Position numbers and translations under genes: made by a program
Shown here: positions 47,232-55,635 of the stretch, in pieces
How positions within the stretch are numbered: position 1 is the first letter of the stretch
Layout: each line of letters starts with the position of its first letter
Source of the DNA: Alphaproteobacteria bacterium
GTDB taxonomy: Bacteria > Pseudomonadota > Alphaproteobacteria > Thalassobaculales > Thalassobaculaceae
NCBI GenBank assembly: GCA_024742275.1
Contig: JANSYS010000003.1
Coordinates: forward strand, 62,001-126,000
Direction: 5' to 3'
DNA: 64,000 bases
Notes under the pieces: generated by a model
What the model saw: the letters and a program-made list of their open reading frames with translations, nothing else
What the model was told of the DNA's origin: nothing
The model's database searches: none

Positions 47232-47345
47232 ATGAACGCACTGGCTTCCATCGCTGACCTTCGTCTCCGCCCGGCCTCCAAGGCCGTGGGCGTCGGCGTC
47301 TGCGCGTTCACCACCCCGAAAACCACCACCAAGACCACCGGCTAG
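47232..47345 (+). CDS. Thr/Lys-rich leader peptide upstream of asd
   Basis: A 37-codon ORF that starts MNALASIADLRLR and ends AFTTPKTTTKTTG. Seven Thr codons (all ACC) and two Lys codons fall within the ten codons 47310-47339, just before the TAG at 47343. It precedes asd by 93 bases; aspartate-semialdehyde dehydrogenase feeds Thr and Lys synthesis, so the codons match the pathway end products as in classic leader peptides such as thrL. There is no Shine-Dalgarno, but a -10-like box 8 bases upstream suggests a leaderless transcript, as reported for the rhizobial trpL leader. Being short, it could be chance in other contexts; the codon run, the position and the downstream complementarity make it convincing. 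Confidence 0.75.
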   Translation: MNALASIADLRLRPASKAVGVGVCAFTTPKTTTKTTG

Positions 47346-47432
47346 CGGCTTCCGCCCTTCCGTTTGCGTGCTTGCGATGCAGGACCGGGGGGCGTAAACC
47401 CCGGCCGAACGTCGCGTACATCGCGGAAGGAG
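47346..47432 (+). promoter_or_regulatory. alternative RNA structures between the leader peptide and asd
   Basis: Directly after the leader stop, CTTCCGC (47349-47355) and CCTTCCG (47356-47362) are each complementary to the asd ribosome binding region GCGGAAGG (47423-47430). Between them CCGGGG/CCCCGG (47385-47404) forms a 6-base-pair hairpin and CGCG/CGCG (47413-47425) a small one abutting the binding site. No T run follows, so an intrinsic transcription terminator is not apparent; control of asd translation, or Rho-dependent control, fits better. Confidence 0.5.
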
Positions 47433-47438
47433 AATGAA

Positions 47439-48464
47439 ATGGGCTACAGAGTTGCCGTCGTCGGCGCCACGGGTGCGGTGGGACGCGAGATGCTGACCAC
47501 GCTCGCCGAGCGCGACTTCCCGGCCGACGAGGTCATCGCGCTCGCGTCCGGCCGGTCCGCCGGGAACGAGGTCTCCTTCGGCGAGAAGGGCACCCTCACC
47601 GTGCAGAACCTGGCCGAGTTCGACTTCTCCAAGGCGGATATCGCGCTGTTCTCGGCCGGCGGCGACGTCTCCCTGGAATACGCGCCGAAAGCCGGTCAGG
47701 CCGGTTGCGTCGTCATCGACAACAGTTCCGCCTTCCGCATGGACCCGGACGTGCCGCTGATCGTGCCGGAGGTGAACCCGGGCGCGCTCGCCAAGTACGG
47801 CAAGAAGAACATCATCGCCAATCCGAACTGCTCGACGGCACAGATGGTCGTGGCGCTGAAGCCGCTGCATGACGCTTTCAGCATCAAGCGTGTGGTCGTC
47901 TCCACCTACCAGTCGGTGTCCGGCGCCGGCAAGGAGGGCATGGACGAGCTGTTCAATCAGACCCGTTCGGTCTACGTGAACGATCCGATCGAGCGCGAGA
48001 CCTTCACCAAGCAGATCGCCTTCAACGTGATCCCGCACATCGACAAGTTCATGGAGGACGGGTTCACCAAGGAAGAGTGGAAGATGACGGTCGAGACGAA
48101 GAAGATCCTCGACCCGGACATCGAGGTGGTCGCCCAGTGCGTCCGCGTTCCGGTGTTCATCGGCCATTCCGAGGCGGTGTTCATCGAGACGAAGAAGCCG
48201 ATCGACGTCGACGGCGCGCGCCAGGCGATGCAGGGCTTTCCGGGACTGATCGTCGTCGATCACCGGGCCGATGAGGGTTACGTCACGCCGGTCGAAAGCG
48301 CCGGCGAGGACGCTGTCTATGTCAGCCGCATCCGGGTCGACCCGACCGTGAAGAACGGTCTCGTCTTCTGGTGCGTCAGCGACAACCTGCGCAAGGGTGC
48401 GGCCCTGAACGCGGTGCAGATCGCCGAGGAGCTGGTTGCCAAGCATCTGAAGCAGGCCGCCTGA
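47439..48464 (+). CDS. asd: aspartate-semialdehyde dehydrogenase
   Basis: Reduces aspartyl phosphate with NADPH, the branch-point step to Thr, Met, Lys and diaminopimelate. The 341-residue protein has VAVVGATGAVGREML (NADP site), the active-site Cys in IIANPNCSTAQMVVALKPLHD, YQSVSGAGKEGMDEL and the catalytic His in VPVFIGHSEAVFIE. GGAAGGAG precedes ATG 47439 by 7 bases. It is controlled, by inference, through the Thr/Lys leader upstream. A GNAT gene follows after 7 bases. Confidence 0.97.
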   Translation: MGYRVAVVGATGAVGREMLTTLAERDFPADEVIALASGRSAGNEVSFGEKGTLTVQNLAEFDFSKADIALFSAGGDVSLEYAPKAGQAGCVVIDNSSAFRMDPDVPLIVPEVNPGALAKYGKKNIIANPNCSTAQMVVALKPLHDAFSIKRVVVSTYQSVSGAGKEGMDELFNQTRSVYVNDPIERETFTKQIAFNVIPHIDKFMEDGFTKEEWKMTVETKKILDPDIEVVAQCVRVPVFIGHSEAVFIETKKPIDVDGARQAMQGFPGLIVVDHRADEGYVTPVESAGEDAVYVSRIRVDPTVKNGLVFWCVSDNLRKGAALNAVQIAEELVAKHLKQAA

Positions 48465-48471
48465 CAGCGGC

Positions 48472-49059
48472 GTGTCCAAGGTCACGATCCGGCCGGCGCG
48501 TCCCGCCGACGCGCCGGTCGTCGCCGCCCTCGACATCCTCGCAGGCGGCGGCGTCTACGAGTACATCTACGACGACCGGCCGGGCCTCCCCGGTGCAGCG
48601 CCGCTGATGCTGCAGGCTGTCCTTTCCGCCGACACCGCTTTGTCCTGGAACCGGGTGATGGTTGAGGAACTGAACGGCGCACCGGTCGGCGCCGTGACCA
48701 GCCAACCATACGACGGACAGCCGCCTTCGGGCCTGGAACCCAGCGTTCCGGAAGACCGCGCCGCGCACGTCGCCCCGATCCAGGCCATGGGGCGACCCGG
48801 ATCCTGGTTCATCAACATGATCGCGGTCGGCGCCGGTGCCAGCGGCAACGGGGTCGGTCGAGCGCTCCTCGGCGCGGTCGCCGAGAAAGCCCGAAGCAAG
48901 GGGTTCTCGGAGCTTTCGCTGCGGGTCTTCGCCGACAACGCGCCGGCGATCGGCCTCTACCGCAAGGCGGGTTTCGAGGCGGTGGAGCGCGTGGACATCC
49001 CCTGGCTCCCCCGGCTGCCGCATCGGGGCGGCGTCGTGCTGATGGTTCAACCGCTCTGA
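48472..49059 (+). CDS. GNAT-family N-acetyltransferase
   Basis: A 195-residue acetyltransferase: VTIRPARPADAPVVAALDILAGGGVYEY at the start, [32 protein letters not shown] for acetyl-CoA binding and LSLRVFADNAPAIGLYRKAGFEAVERV at the C-terminal strand. The GTG start at 48472 lies 7 bases after the asd stop, so it is probably co-transcribed with asd. The substrate is unknown. Confidence 0.88.
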   Translation: MSKVTIRPARPADAPVVAALDILAGGGVYEYIYDDRPGLPGAAPLMLQAVLSADTALSWNRVMVEELNGAPVGAVTSQPYDGQPPSGLEPSVPEDRAAHVAPIQAMGRPGSWFINMIAVGAGASGNGVGRALLGAVAEKARSKGFSELSLRVFADNAPAIGLYRKAGFEAVERVDIPWLPRLPHRGGVVLMVQPL

Positions 49060-49093
49060 GAGTCCGCATCCGCACCCCCCACTCGCCGACCCC

Positions 49094-49141
49094 GTGCCGG
49101 GACTTGCGCCGGGACTTGCGCCGGGCCTTACGCCGGGGAGT
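49094..49141. repeat. 12-base tandem repeat, four units
   Basis: Four consecutive 12-base units based on GCGCCGGGACTT: GTGCCGGGACTT, two near-perfect copies and a degenerate ACGCCGGGGAGT. They lie in the gap between the convergent GNAT and M16 genes. It is probably a slippage-prone minisatellite with no obvious function. Confidence 0.7.
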
Positions 49142-49167
49142 GACGGCAGAGGAACCTGATGGAACCC

Positions 49168-50442
49168 TCAGCCCAGGCGGGCGCGGATGGCGTCGTAGCT
49201 CTCCAGAGTGCCGGTCGGGCCGACCGCCGCCAGGGTTGGGGGAGCGGACAGCAGACGCTCGACCACCCGGCGGATCGCCGCCGCGTCGACCTTCTCCAAC
49301 TGTTCGATGATCTCCGCCATGTCCGGGGCGCGACCATGGATCAGGAAATGGTTGGCGAGCTGCTCGCACCGGGCGCTGGTGCTCTCCCGGCTCATCAGCA
49401 GGGAAGATTTGAGCTGGATGATCGCCCGGGCCAGCTCACTTTCCTCCAATTCGTCGGGGATCGCCTGGAGCTGGTCGCAAATCACCGGCATAACCTCGCC
49501 GACCTCGTCGGCCCCGGTGCCGGCATAGACGCCCAGCAGGCCGTCGTCGAGATAGGCCGAGGTGAAGGAGTAGATCGAGTAGGCCAGCCCGCGCTTCTCC
49601 CGGATCTCCTGGAACAGGCGCGAGGACATGCCGCCGCCGTAGATCATCGACAGCACCTGGAGGGCGTGGAAATCCGGATCGCTGAACGACGTCCCCCGAA
49701 AACCGAGGATCACATGGAGCTGTTCCAGGTCACGTTCGACCCGGCTCTCGCCGCCGGCGTAGCGTCCGGGGTCCGTGGTCTTGACGGTCTTCGACGGCAG
49801 CGCGCCGAACCGGTCCGCCGCGAGCGCGACGACCGCGTCGTGCTCGACCCGACCGGCGACCGACAGAATGCAGGAATCCGCGCCGTAACAGGCCGCGACG
49901 TAGTCGACGAGCGACTGGCGCGGCACGGAACGGACGACTTCCGAGGTGCCCAGGACCGGGCGGCCAAGCCCCTGGTCGGGAAAGGCGGCGGTCTGGAACT
50001 GGTCGAAGATCACGTCGTCCGGGGTATCGTTGACCTGGGCGATCTCCTGCACGATCACCGCCCGCTCGCGCTCGAGTTCGGCCGGATCAAAGACGGAGTT
50101 CTGGACAATATCGGCGATCAGGTCGACGGCGACCGGTACGTCGTCCGCAAGCACCTTGGCGTAGTAGGCGGTCTGCTCGCGCGAGGTGTAGGCGTTCATG
50201 TGGCCGCCCACATCCTCGATCTCCCGTGCGATCGAGGCCGCGTCACGGCGCTCGGTACCCTTGAAGACCATGTGCTCGATGAGGTGGGCGAGCCCGTTCT
50301 CCGCGGGTTTCTCATAGCGGGTACCCACACCGACCCAAAGACCGACGGAGGCGGAATCGACGGACGGCATGGCATCGGTGGCGACCGTAAGCCCGTTCTC
50401 GAGGGTCGTCAGCCGCAGGCCCGGGAGATCCGGTGCGGTCAA
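49168..50442 (-). CDS. M16-family zinc peptidase (mitochondrial processing peptidase-like)
   Basis: A 424-residue pitrilysin-family peptidase. LTVATDAMPSVDSASVGLWVGVGTRYE, the inverted zinc motif HLIEHMVFKGT (HxxEH) with the distal Glu in the GGHMNAYTSREQTAYYAKVL region, and GFRGTSFSDPDFHALQVLSMIYGGGMSSRLFQEIREKRGLAYSIYSF are all typical. These alphaproteobacterial proteins resemble beta-MPP. The TTG start at 50442 overlaps the thrC stop (TTGA), so translation is coupled to thrC. Confidence 0.92.
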   Translation of the reverse strand: MTAPDLPGLRLTTLENGLTVATDAMPSVDSASVGLWVGVGTRYEKPAENGLAHLIEHMVFKGTERRDAASIAREIEDVGGHMNAYTSREQTAYYAKVLADDVPVAVDLIADIVQNSVFDPAELERERAVIVQEIAQVNDTPDDVIFDQFQTAAFPDQGLGRPVLGTSEVVRSVPRQSLVDYVAACYGADSCILSVAGRVEHDAVVALAADRFGALPSKTVKTTDPGRYAGGESRVERDLEQLHVILGFRGTSFSDPDFHALQVLSMIYGGGMSSRLFQEIREKRGLAYSIYSFTSAYLDDGLLGVYAGTGADEVGEVMPVICDQLQAIPDELEESELARAIIQLKSSLLMSRESTSARCEQLANHFLIHGRAPDMAEIIEQLEKVDAAAIRRVVERLLSAPPTLAAVGPTGTLESYDAIRARLG

Positions 50443-51854
50443 GCTGCCGCTCCCCGCCGCGCCGCGCGGTCCCGCACCAGCGCCTTCAGGGCCGAAAGGT
50501 CGTTGGGCATCACGGTCTCACGTTCCGGTCGGTCCATGAGATCGGCCATCCGCTCGGGCAGCGGGGCGGCCGAACCGACGGCTCGCTCCACCGCCTCGGC
50601 GAACTTGGCCGGGTGGGCGCAGGCGAGCGACACCATCGGGATCGAGGCGTCGCGACCGCCATGCGTCAGCCGCGCGGCGGCGATTCCTACGGCGGTATGC
50701 GGATCGATTACCTCGCCGGTCTGCTCATGGATCGCCCTGATGGTCTCGACGATCAGCGCATCGTCGGCCCGCGCGCCGCGGAACAGTGCCGTCGCCCGAG
50801 CGTGACGATCCGGCTCGACGGTGTAGGACCCAGACTGGCGGAAGCCGTTCATGGTCCGCTGCACCGCGTCGCCGTCCCGGTCCAGAAGGTCGAACAGCAA
50901 GCGTTCGAAATTGCTGGACACCTGGATATCCATGGAGGGCGACAGGGTCGGCGCGACGCCGGTTGTCTCCATCGTGCCGGTCTCGAGGTAACGATAGAGA
51001 ATGTCGTTTGAGTTGGTGCCGACCACCAGGGTCTCGATCGGCAGGCCCATGTTGCGGGCGGCATAGGCCGAGTAGACGTTGCCGAAATTGCCGCTGGGGA
51101 CGGAGAAGGAGACCGTGCGTTCGGGCGCGCCCAACGCGGCCGCCGCCCAGAAGTAGTAGGCGATCTGGGGCATGATCCGCGCCCAGTTGATCGAATTGAC
51201 CGCCGAGAGGGTCATCTCGTCGCGAAACTCGGTATCGCCGAACGCCGCCTTCACCAGATCCTGGCAGTCGTCGAACGTGCCTTCGACGGCGATGGCGTGG
51301 ACGTTGGGCGCGTCGACCGTGGTCATCTGACGACGCTGCACCGGCGAGACCCGGCCATGGGGAAAGAGGATGAAACAGTCGATGTTGTGACGGTCCCGGC
51401 AGGCCTCGATGGCGGCGGATCCCGTGTCGCCGGACGTGGCGCCGACAATCGTCACGCGGTCGCCACGCTGGGCCAGGACATGATCGAACAGCCGTCCCAG
51501 GATCTGCATGGCGTAGTCCTTGAACGCCAGCGTCGGGCCGTGGAACAGCTCCATCATCCAGAGACCGCCGTCGAGCTGCTTCAACGGGGCGACGGCGGTA
51601 TGGCCGAACTGCCCGTAGGCGTCCTCGGCGATCCGGCGCAGCACCTCTTCAGGGATGGTGCCGCTGACGAAAGGCGCCATGACCCGTGTCGCGACTTCCG
51701 CGTAGGACAGCCCACGAAGGCTTCGAATGTCGTCCTTCGAGAACAGCGGCCAGACAGCCGGGACGTACAATCCGCCGTCACGCGCCAATCCGGTGAGCAG
51801 AACGTCGTCGAAGGCGAGGGCGGGCGCCTGCCCGCGAGTGCTAACGTATTGCAA
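50439..51854 (-). CDS. thrC: threonine synthase
   Basis: PLP enzyme converting O-phosphohomoserine to threonine; 471 residues. (M)QYVSTRG, LFHGPTLAFKDYAMQILGRLF with the PLP lysine in AFKDY, GATSGDTGSAAIEA and SVPSGNFGNVYSAY are diagnostic. The TTG at 51854 is chosen because homologues begin M-x-Y-x-STRG at this point; an in-frame ATG at 51935 would add 27 basic residues with no family support and lies upstream of the only promoter-like match (TTGCAC-N17-TAGGTT). The M16 gene overlaps its stop. Confidence 0.93.
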   Translation of the reverse strand: MQYVSTRGQAPALAFDDVLLTGLARDGGLYVPAVWPLFSKDDIRSLRGLSYAEVATRVMAPFVSGTIPEEVLRRIAEDAYGQFGHTAVAPLKQLDGGLWMMELFHGPTLAFKDYAMQILGRLFDHVLAQRGDRVTIVGATSGDTGSAAIEACRDRHNIDCFILFPHGRVSPVQRRQMTTVDAPNVHAIAVEGTFDDCQDLVKAAFGDTEFRDEMTLSAVNSINWARIMPQIAYYFWAAAALGAPERTVSFSVPSGNFGNVYSAYAARNMGLPIETLVVGTNSNDILYRYLETGTMETTGVAPTLSPSMDIQVSSNFERLLFDLLDRDGDAVQRTMNGFRQSGSYTVEPDRHARATALFRGARADDALIVETIRAIHEQTGEVIDPHTAVGIAAARLTHGGRDASIPMVSLACAHPAKFAEAVERAVGSAAPLPERMADLMDRPERETVMPNDLSALKALVRDRAARRGAAA

Positions 51855-52013
51855 GGACCTGTGTATCCCCGAGCGTTGACGCGGTAACCTATGCTTGGTG
51901 TCGCGCGTGTGCAACCTTGCGATCGCGCGGACCATGACAGCGGCCGTGGAGGACCTGCAATGGGCCCAGGCCCGCCCGGGGCCACGCCCACACGACGATA
52001 GGGACCGACAGGC

Positions 52014-52928
52014 ATGACGATCCAACGAGTTGCCATCTTCGCACCCGGCGATATGGGCCATGCCCTTGGCAGGGTTCTGATCGCAAACGGCCTCGAAGTG
52101 ACCACCAATCTGGCCGACCGGTCGGAGCGGACTCAGGACCTGGCCCGCGCCGCCGGGATCACCGACTGCGGCGACGACGTGGAAGCGGTCGACGGAGCCG
52201 ATGTCCTGTTTGCGATCCTGCCGCCCTCCGCCGCTCTCGAATTGGCGCAGCGGCTGGCATCGGCCCTCGCGCTGGCGAGAGCGAAGCCGATCTATGTCGA
52301 CCTGAACGCCATCGCCCCGGCGTCGGCGGTCGAGGTCGGCGAGGTGATCGAGGGCATCGGCGTTCCCTTCGTAGACGGCGGCATCATCGGAGGACCGCCG
52401 AAGAACGCCAGCGCGATGGGACCCCGGCTCTACGTTTCCGGCCACGAGGACGATGTGGGACGGGTGCTGGAACTGCGCCGGTTCGGGCTCGACATGCGGA
52501 GCGTCACCGGCGGGGTGGGCGCGGCGTCGGCGCTGAAGATGAGCTATGCCGCGGTCACCAAGGGGCTGACGGCCCTGGCGGTCCAGTCCCTCGCCTCGGC
52601 CAAGGCCTACGGCGTGGACCGGGAACTCGACGCGGAAATGGTCGCGAGCCTCCGCATCCTGCGCGAGCGTTTCGACCGCTCCTTGCCGGATATGGCTCCG
52701 AAAGCGTATCGCTGGGTCGGGGAGATGGAGGAGATCGCCCGCACCTTCAACGATGTCGGTCTCGATCCGCAAATCTTCATGGGGGCTGCGGAAACCTTCC
52801 GGCTGGTCGCCGGGACCGCGCTCGGCGGGGAGACGCCCGAACGGCGGACCATCGGCTTCACCGCCGACGAGGTCAGCGAGATCATCGCCGGCGCGCTGGA
52901 GGCCGGGCTGCCCCAAGGCGAGGGCTGA
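52014..52928 (+). CDS. NAD(P)-binding dehydrogenase with DUF1932 C-terminal domain
   Basis: A 304-residue protein of the 6-phosphogluconate/3-hydroxyisobutyrate dehydrogenase type. The Rossmann start is AIFAPGDMGHALGRVL, followed by ADVLFAILPPSAA, YVDLNAIAPASAVEVGEVI and FVDGGIIGGPP. The second half, with GAASALKMSYAAVTKGLTALAVQSL, matches the DUF1932 helical domain. It stands alone on the plus strand between thrC and the M32 gene. The substrate is unknown. Confidence 0.85.
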   Translation: MTIQRVAIFAPGDMGHALGRVLIANGLEVTTNLADRSERTQDLARAAGITDCGDDVEAVDGADVLFAILPPSAALELAQRLASALALARAKPIYVDLNAIAPASAVEVGEVIEGIGVPFVDGGIIGGPPKNASAMGPRLYVSGHEDDVGRVLELRRFGLDMRSVTGGVGAASALKMSYAAVTKGLTALAVQSLASAKAYGVDRELDAEMVASLRILRERFDRSLPDMAPKAYRWVGEMEEIARTFNDVGLDPQIFMGAAETFRLVAGTALGGETPERRTIGFTADEVSEIIAGALEAGLPQGEG

Positions 52929-52962
52929 GATCGCCGCGAAGGTTTGTCTGGGTTCGGACGGC

Positions 52963-54459
52963 CTAGGCGTCGAGATATCGCGCCTTCAGATGCGCGAGGA
53001 ACGGCCCCGCGGAGAGGGTCGAGCCCGTGGCCGCCTGCAGGATTTCCTCCGTGCCGAGCGAGCTCGCCCGGCCGTGAACATGGACTCCGAGCCAACCGAG
53101 AAGCGGCGCGAAGTCGCCGCGCCCGATCGCCTCTGGAATGGCCGGATCGGCGGCAACGGCAGCCTGGAACAGCTGAGCCGCCGCCATCGCGCCAAGCGTA
53201 TAGGTCGGGAAGTAGCCGATTGCCCTGTCGTACCAGTGGATGTCCTGCAGGCAACCGAGCGCGTCGTTCGGCGGAGTGACGCCGAGCAGGTCGCGCATAC
53301 CGGCGTTCCACTCCGCCGGCAGCTCCGCGACGTCGAGATCGCCCGACAGCAGGGCACGCTCCAGGCGGGTCCGCAGAATGACGTGCAGCGGATAGGTGAT
53401 CTCGTCCGCCTCGACGCGAATGAAGCTGCGCTCGACCCGGGTGTAGACCCGATGCAGGTTCTCCGGATCCCAAGCCTGGCCGTCGCTGGCGAACGCCTCT
53501 CGCGCCCAGCCGGACAGCAGACCGAGGAAGGCAGGCGATCGGCACGCCTGCATCTCCATGAGCAGCGACTGACTTTCGTGCATCACCATGCCGCGGGCCT
53601 CGCCGACCGGCTGATGGCGCCAGTCGCCCGGCAGGCCCCGCTCGTAGAGGGCGTGGCCGGTCTCGTGGATAACCCCCATGATTCCGGAGACGAACCCGGC
53701 CTCGTCGTAGCGGGTGGTGATCCGCACGTCGTCCGGCACGCCGCCGCAGAACGGATGCAGGGTTTCGTCCAGTCTGCCGTGGTTGAAGTCGAAGCCGAGG
53801 GTGGTCATGACCCGCTGCGCGAGCGTGCGCTGGGCTGCGACCGGAAACGGCCCTGACGGCGCCGTAGCCGGCTCGCGGCTCTCCTGGCGCTCCAGGACCG
53901 CCTCAAGCAGCGGCGGCAGGTCCCCTTCCAGTTCGGCGAACAGCGCCTCGATCCTGGCGATGGATCCGCCGGGCTCGTAGCCGTCGAGCAATGCTTCGTA
54001 CGGGGTGGTGGCGAGCGCGTCGGCCTTCGCCGCCGCCTCCTCGCGGACCAGGCGGACCTGCTCCGTGAGAGCGGCGCGGACAATCCCGAAATCCGCCTTG
54101 GCCCGAGCCTCGCGCCACAGGGCCTCGCAACGCGATCCGGCGCGGGACAGGGCCTCGACCAACCCGGCGGACACCGCTGTCGCATGGGCGTGGCGGCGCC
54201 GCATCTCCAGCAGGTTCGCGGCGCGCCAACCGTCCAACGGTTCGGTGGACGCGGCGTCCAGCGCCTCCGCGACGGCGGGGGCGGTCAGGATCTCGTGGTG
54301 CAGGACGGAGAGGGTGGCGAGCTGCTCGGCGCGGGCCTCGGCGCCGCCCTTGGGCATGACCACCCGTTGGTCCCATCCTAGAACGCCCTCGGCCCCGGCC
54401 AGGGCCGACAGGCGCCGGAATCGGTCCTCAAGCGCATCCATTGCCGGGGTGGCGCTCAT
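52963..54459 (-). CDS. M32-family metallocarboxypeptidase (Taq-type)
   Basis: A 498-residue carboxypeptidase. The zinc site HETGHALYERGLP (HExxH) is followed by the M32 motif GEARGMVMHESQSLLMEMQ, with the third ligand Glu, and RVEADEITYPLHVILR and YFPTYTLGAMAAAQLF near the end. It removes C-terminal residues from peptides in the cytoplasm. The ATG at 54459 overlaps the SURF1 stop (ATGA), so it is attached to the end of the cytochrome oxidase operon. Confidence 0.95.
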   Translation of the reverse strand: MSATPAMDALEDRFRRLSALAGAEGVLGWDQRVVMPKGGAEARAEQLATLSVLHHEILTAPAVAEALDAASTEPLDGWRAANLLEMRRRHAHATAVSAGLVEALSRAGSRCEALWREARAKADFGIVRAALTEQVRLVREEAAAKADALATTPYEALLDGYEPGGSIARIEALFAELEGDLPPLLEAVLERQESREPATAPSGPFPVAAQRTLAQRVMTTLGFDFNHGRLDETLHPFCGGVPDDVRITTRYDEAGFVSGIMGVIHETGHALYERGLPGDWRHQPVGEARGMVMHESQSLLMEMQACRSPAFLGLLSGWAREAFASDGQAWDPENLHRVYTRVERSFIRVEADEITYPLHVILRTRLERALLSGDLDVAELPAEWNAGMRDLLGVTPPNDALGCLQDIHWYDRAIGYFPTYTLGAMAAAQLFQAAVAADPAIPEAIGRGDFAPLLGWLGVHVHGRASSLGTEEILQAATGSTLSAGPFLAHLKARYLDA

Positions 54460-55223
54460 GCCGACCCTCCGGTTCCGGTATCCGTCCCCTTGTCTTTCCC
54501 CAGCTTATCCTCTCGGTCCGCCTGACGGTGCCAGACGATGTAGACGCCGATGAGCGTCGCGGCGAGCAGGAACCAAGTGATGGCGTACTGCAGATGCTCG
54601 TTGCGCACGGTGATCGACCGCTCGGCCCCGAGCGGCAACGCGGTCGGCCGCGGCCCCTCGGCGAGTTGGTCGATGTAGTAGCCGGTGGCGACCGGTCCCT
54701 GCAGGCCGAGATAAGCCGCCATGTTTTCGGGGCGGACGGTGAACCAGACATCGTTCTGCGGCTCGTTCTCGGGAACGAAATAGCCCTTGACGCCGGACTG
54801 CTGGATCACGCCGTCGATCATAGCCGGGGCCGGCACCAGGCTGGTCGGGCGATCCGCGGGACGGCGCTGTTTCTCCGGAACCCATCCTCGGTTGACGAAG
54901 ACGGTGAGACCGCTGTCCGTCACGAAGGGCGTGATCACGTGAAATCCGGCGGTTCCCTTGTAGGGCTTGCCGGTGATCTGGATTTCCTTCTCGTGCAGAT
55001 ACCGCCCCGTGGCGGCGACCCGGCGGAATCGCCAGTCCGGCATGTCGGCGGGGGTCAGCGCGATCGGAGGATCGGTCGGTTCCGCCGCCACCCGCGCTTC
55101 GAATGCGTCGATCAGCTCGGTCTTCCAGGCAAGACGCTGCAACTGCCAGACGCCCAATCCCAGCATCAGCAGGACGGCGGGAATGGTGAACAGCGTCGGC
55201 CAGAGGCGCGGACGAAAGGCCAT
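54456..55223 (-). CDS. SURF1-family cytochrome oxidase assembly protein
   Basis: A 255-residue heme-handling assembly factor with one TM at each end (LWPTLFTIPAVLLMLGLGVWQLQR and ITWFLLAATLIGVYIVW). The periplasmic part has GYYIDQLAEG and GVWQLQRLAWK, SURF1 signatures, and VFVNRGWVP. ATG 55223 begins before TM1; the open frame upstream adds a non-conserved stretch. It lies 34 bases behind the DUF983 gene in the oxidase operon. Confidence 0.93.
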   Translation of the reverse strand: MAFRPRLWPTLFTIPAVLLMLGLGVWQLQRLAWKTELIDAFEARVAAEPTDPPIALTPADMPDWRFRRVAATGRYLHEKEIQITGKPYKGTAGFHVITPFVTDSGLTVFVNRGWVPEKQRRPADRPTSLVPAPAMIDGVIQQSGVKGYFVPENEPQNDVWFTVRPENMAAYLGLQGPVATGYYIDQLAEGPRPTALPLGAERSITVRNEHLQYAITWFLLAATLIGVYIVWHRQADREDKLGKDKGTDTGTGGSA

Positions 55224-55257
55224 GGTTTCCTCGTGCCGCGGGACGTCTCCGCGGGCG

Positions 55258-55608
55258 CTATTGGTCGGGTGTGCCGTGCCGATACTCGAGCGCGACGACG
55301 ACACCCTTGAAGGGCCTCAGGAGCAACACCGTGCCGGCGACGACCGCGACGGGCCACAGGACCGCATGGACCCAGATCGGCGGCGAGAACAGGATCTGCA
55401 AGATCCAGGCAAACACCGGCAAAATCGCCCCGAGGGCGAAAATCACGAAGACGGCGGGGCCGTCTCCGGAACTGCGGGTCCGCAGCGGTTCGCCGCAAAC
55501 CTCGCATGTTTCTACCACGCTGAGGTAGCCGTCGAACAGCCGACCCCTCCCGCAGGCCGGGCATCGACAGGCGATCCCGACGGCGATCGGAGAGGGGCCG
55601 GAGGTCAC
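55258..55608 (-). CDS. DUF983-family zinc-ribbon membrane protein
   Basis: A 116-residue protein. The N-terminus has CRCPACGRGRLFDGYLSVVETCEVCGEPL, two CxxC pairs that make a zinc ribbon, followed by two TM helices (VFVIFALGAILPVFAWILQILF and AVLWPVAVVAGTVLLLRPF). Its GTG start at 55608 lies 27 bases behind ctaE. DUF983 genes commonly sit in alphaproteobacterial cox operons between ctaE and SURF1; an assembly role is inferred. Confidence 0.9.
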   Translation of the reverse strand: MTSGPSPIAVGIACRCPACGRGRLFDGYLSVVETCEVCGEPLRTRSSGDGPAVFVIFALGAILPVFAWILQILFSPPIWVHAVLWPVAVVAGTVLLLRPFKGVVVALEYRHGTPDQ

Positions 55609-55635
55609 GCGTGCGACCCTATCCGGCGTTCGGCG

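Noticed and set aside
51855-51935. ATG 51935 as the thrC start
   Set aside because: It would add 27 basic residues not known in threonine synthases and lies upstream of the likely promoter; still the best alternative if TTG is wrong.
50439-52916. thrC extended upstream to an 825-residue protein
   Set aside because: The extra 350 residues are antisense to the DUF1932 gene; threonine synthase homology begins at LQYVSTRG.
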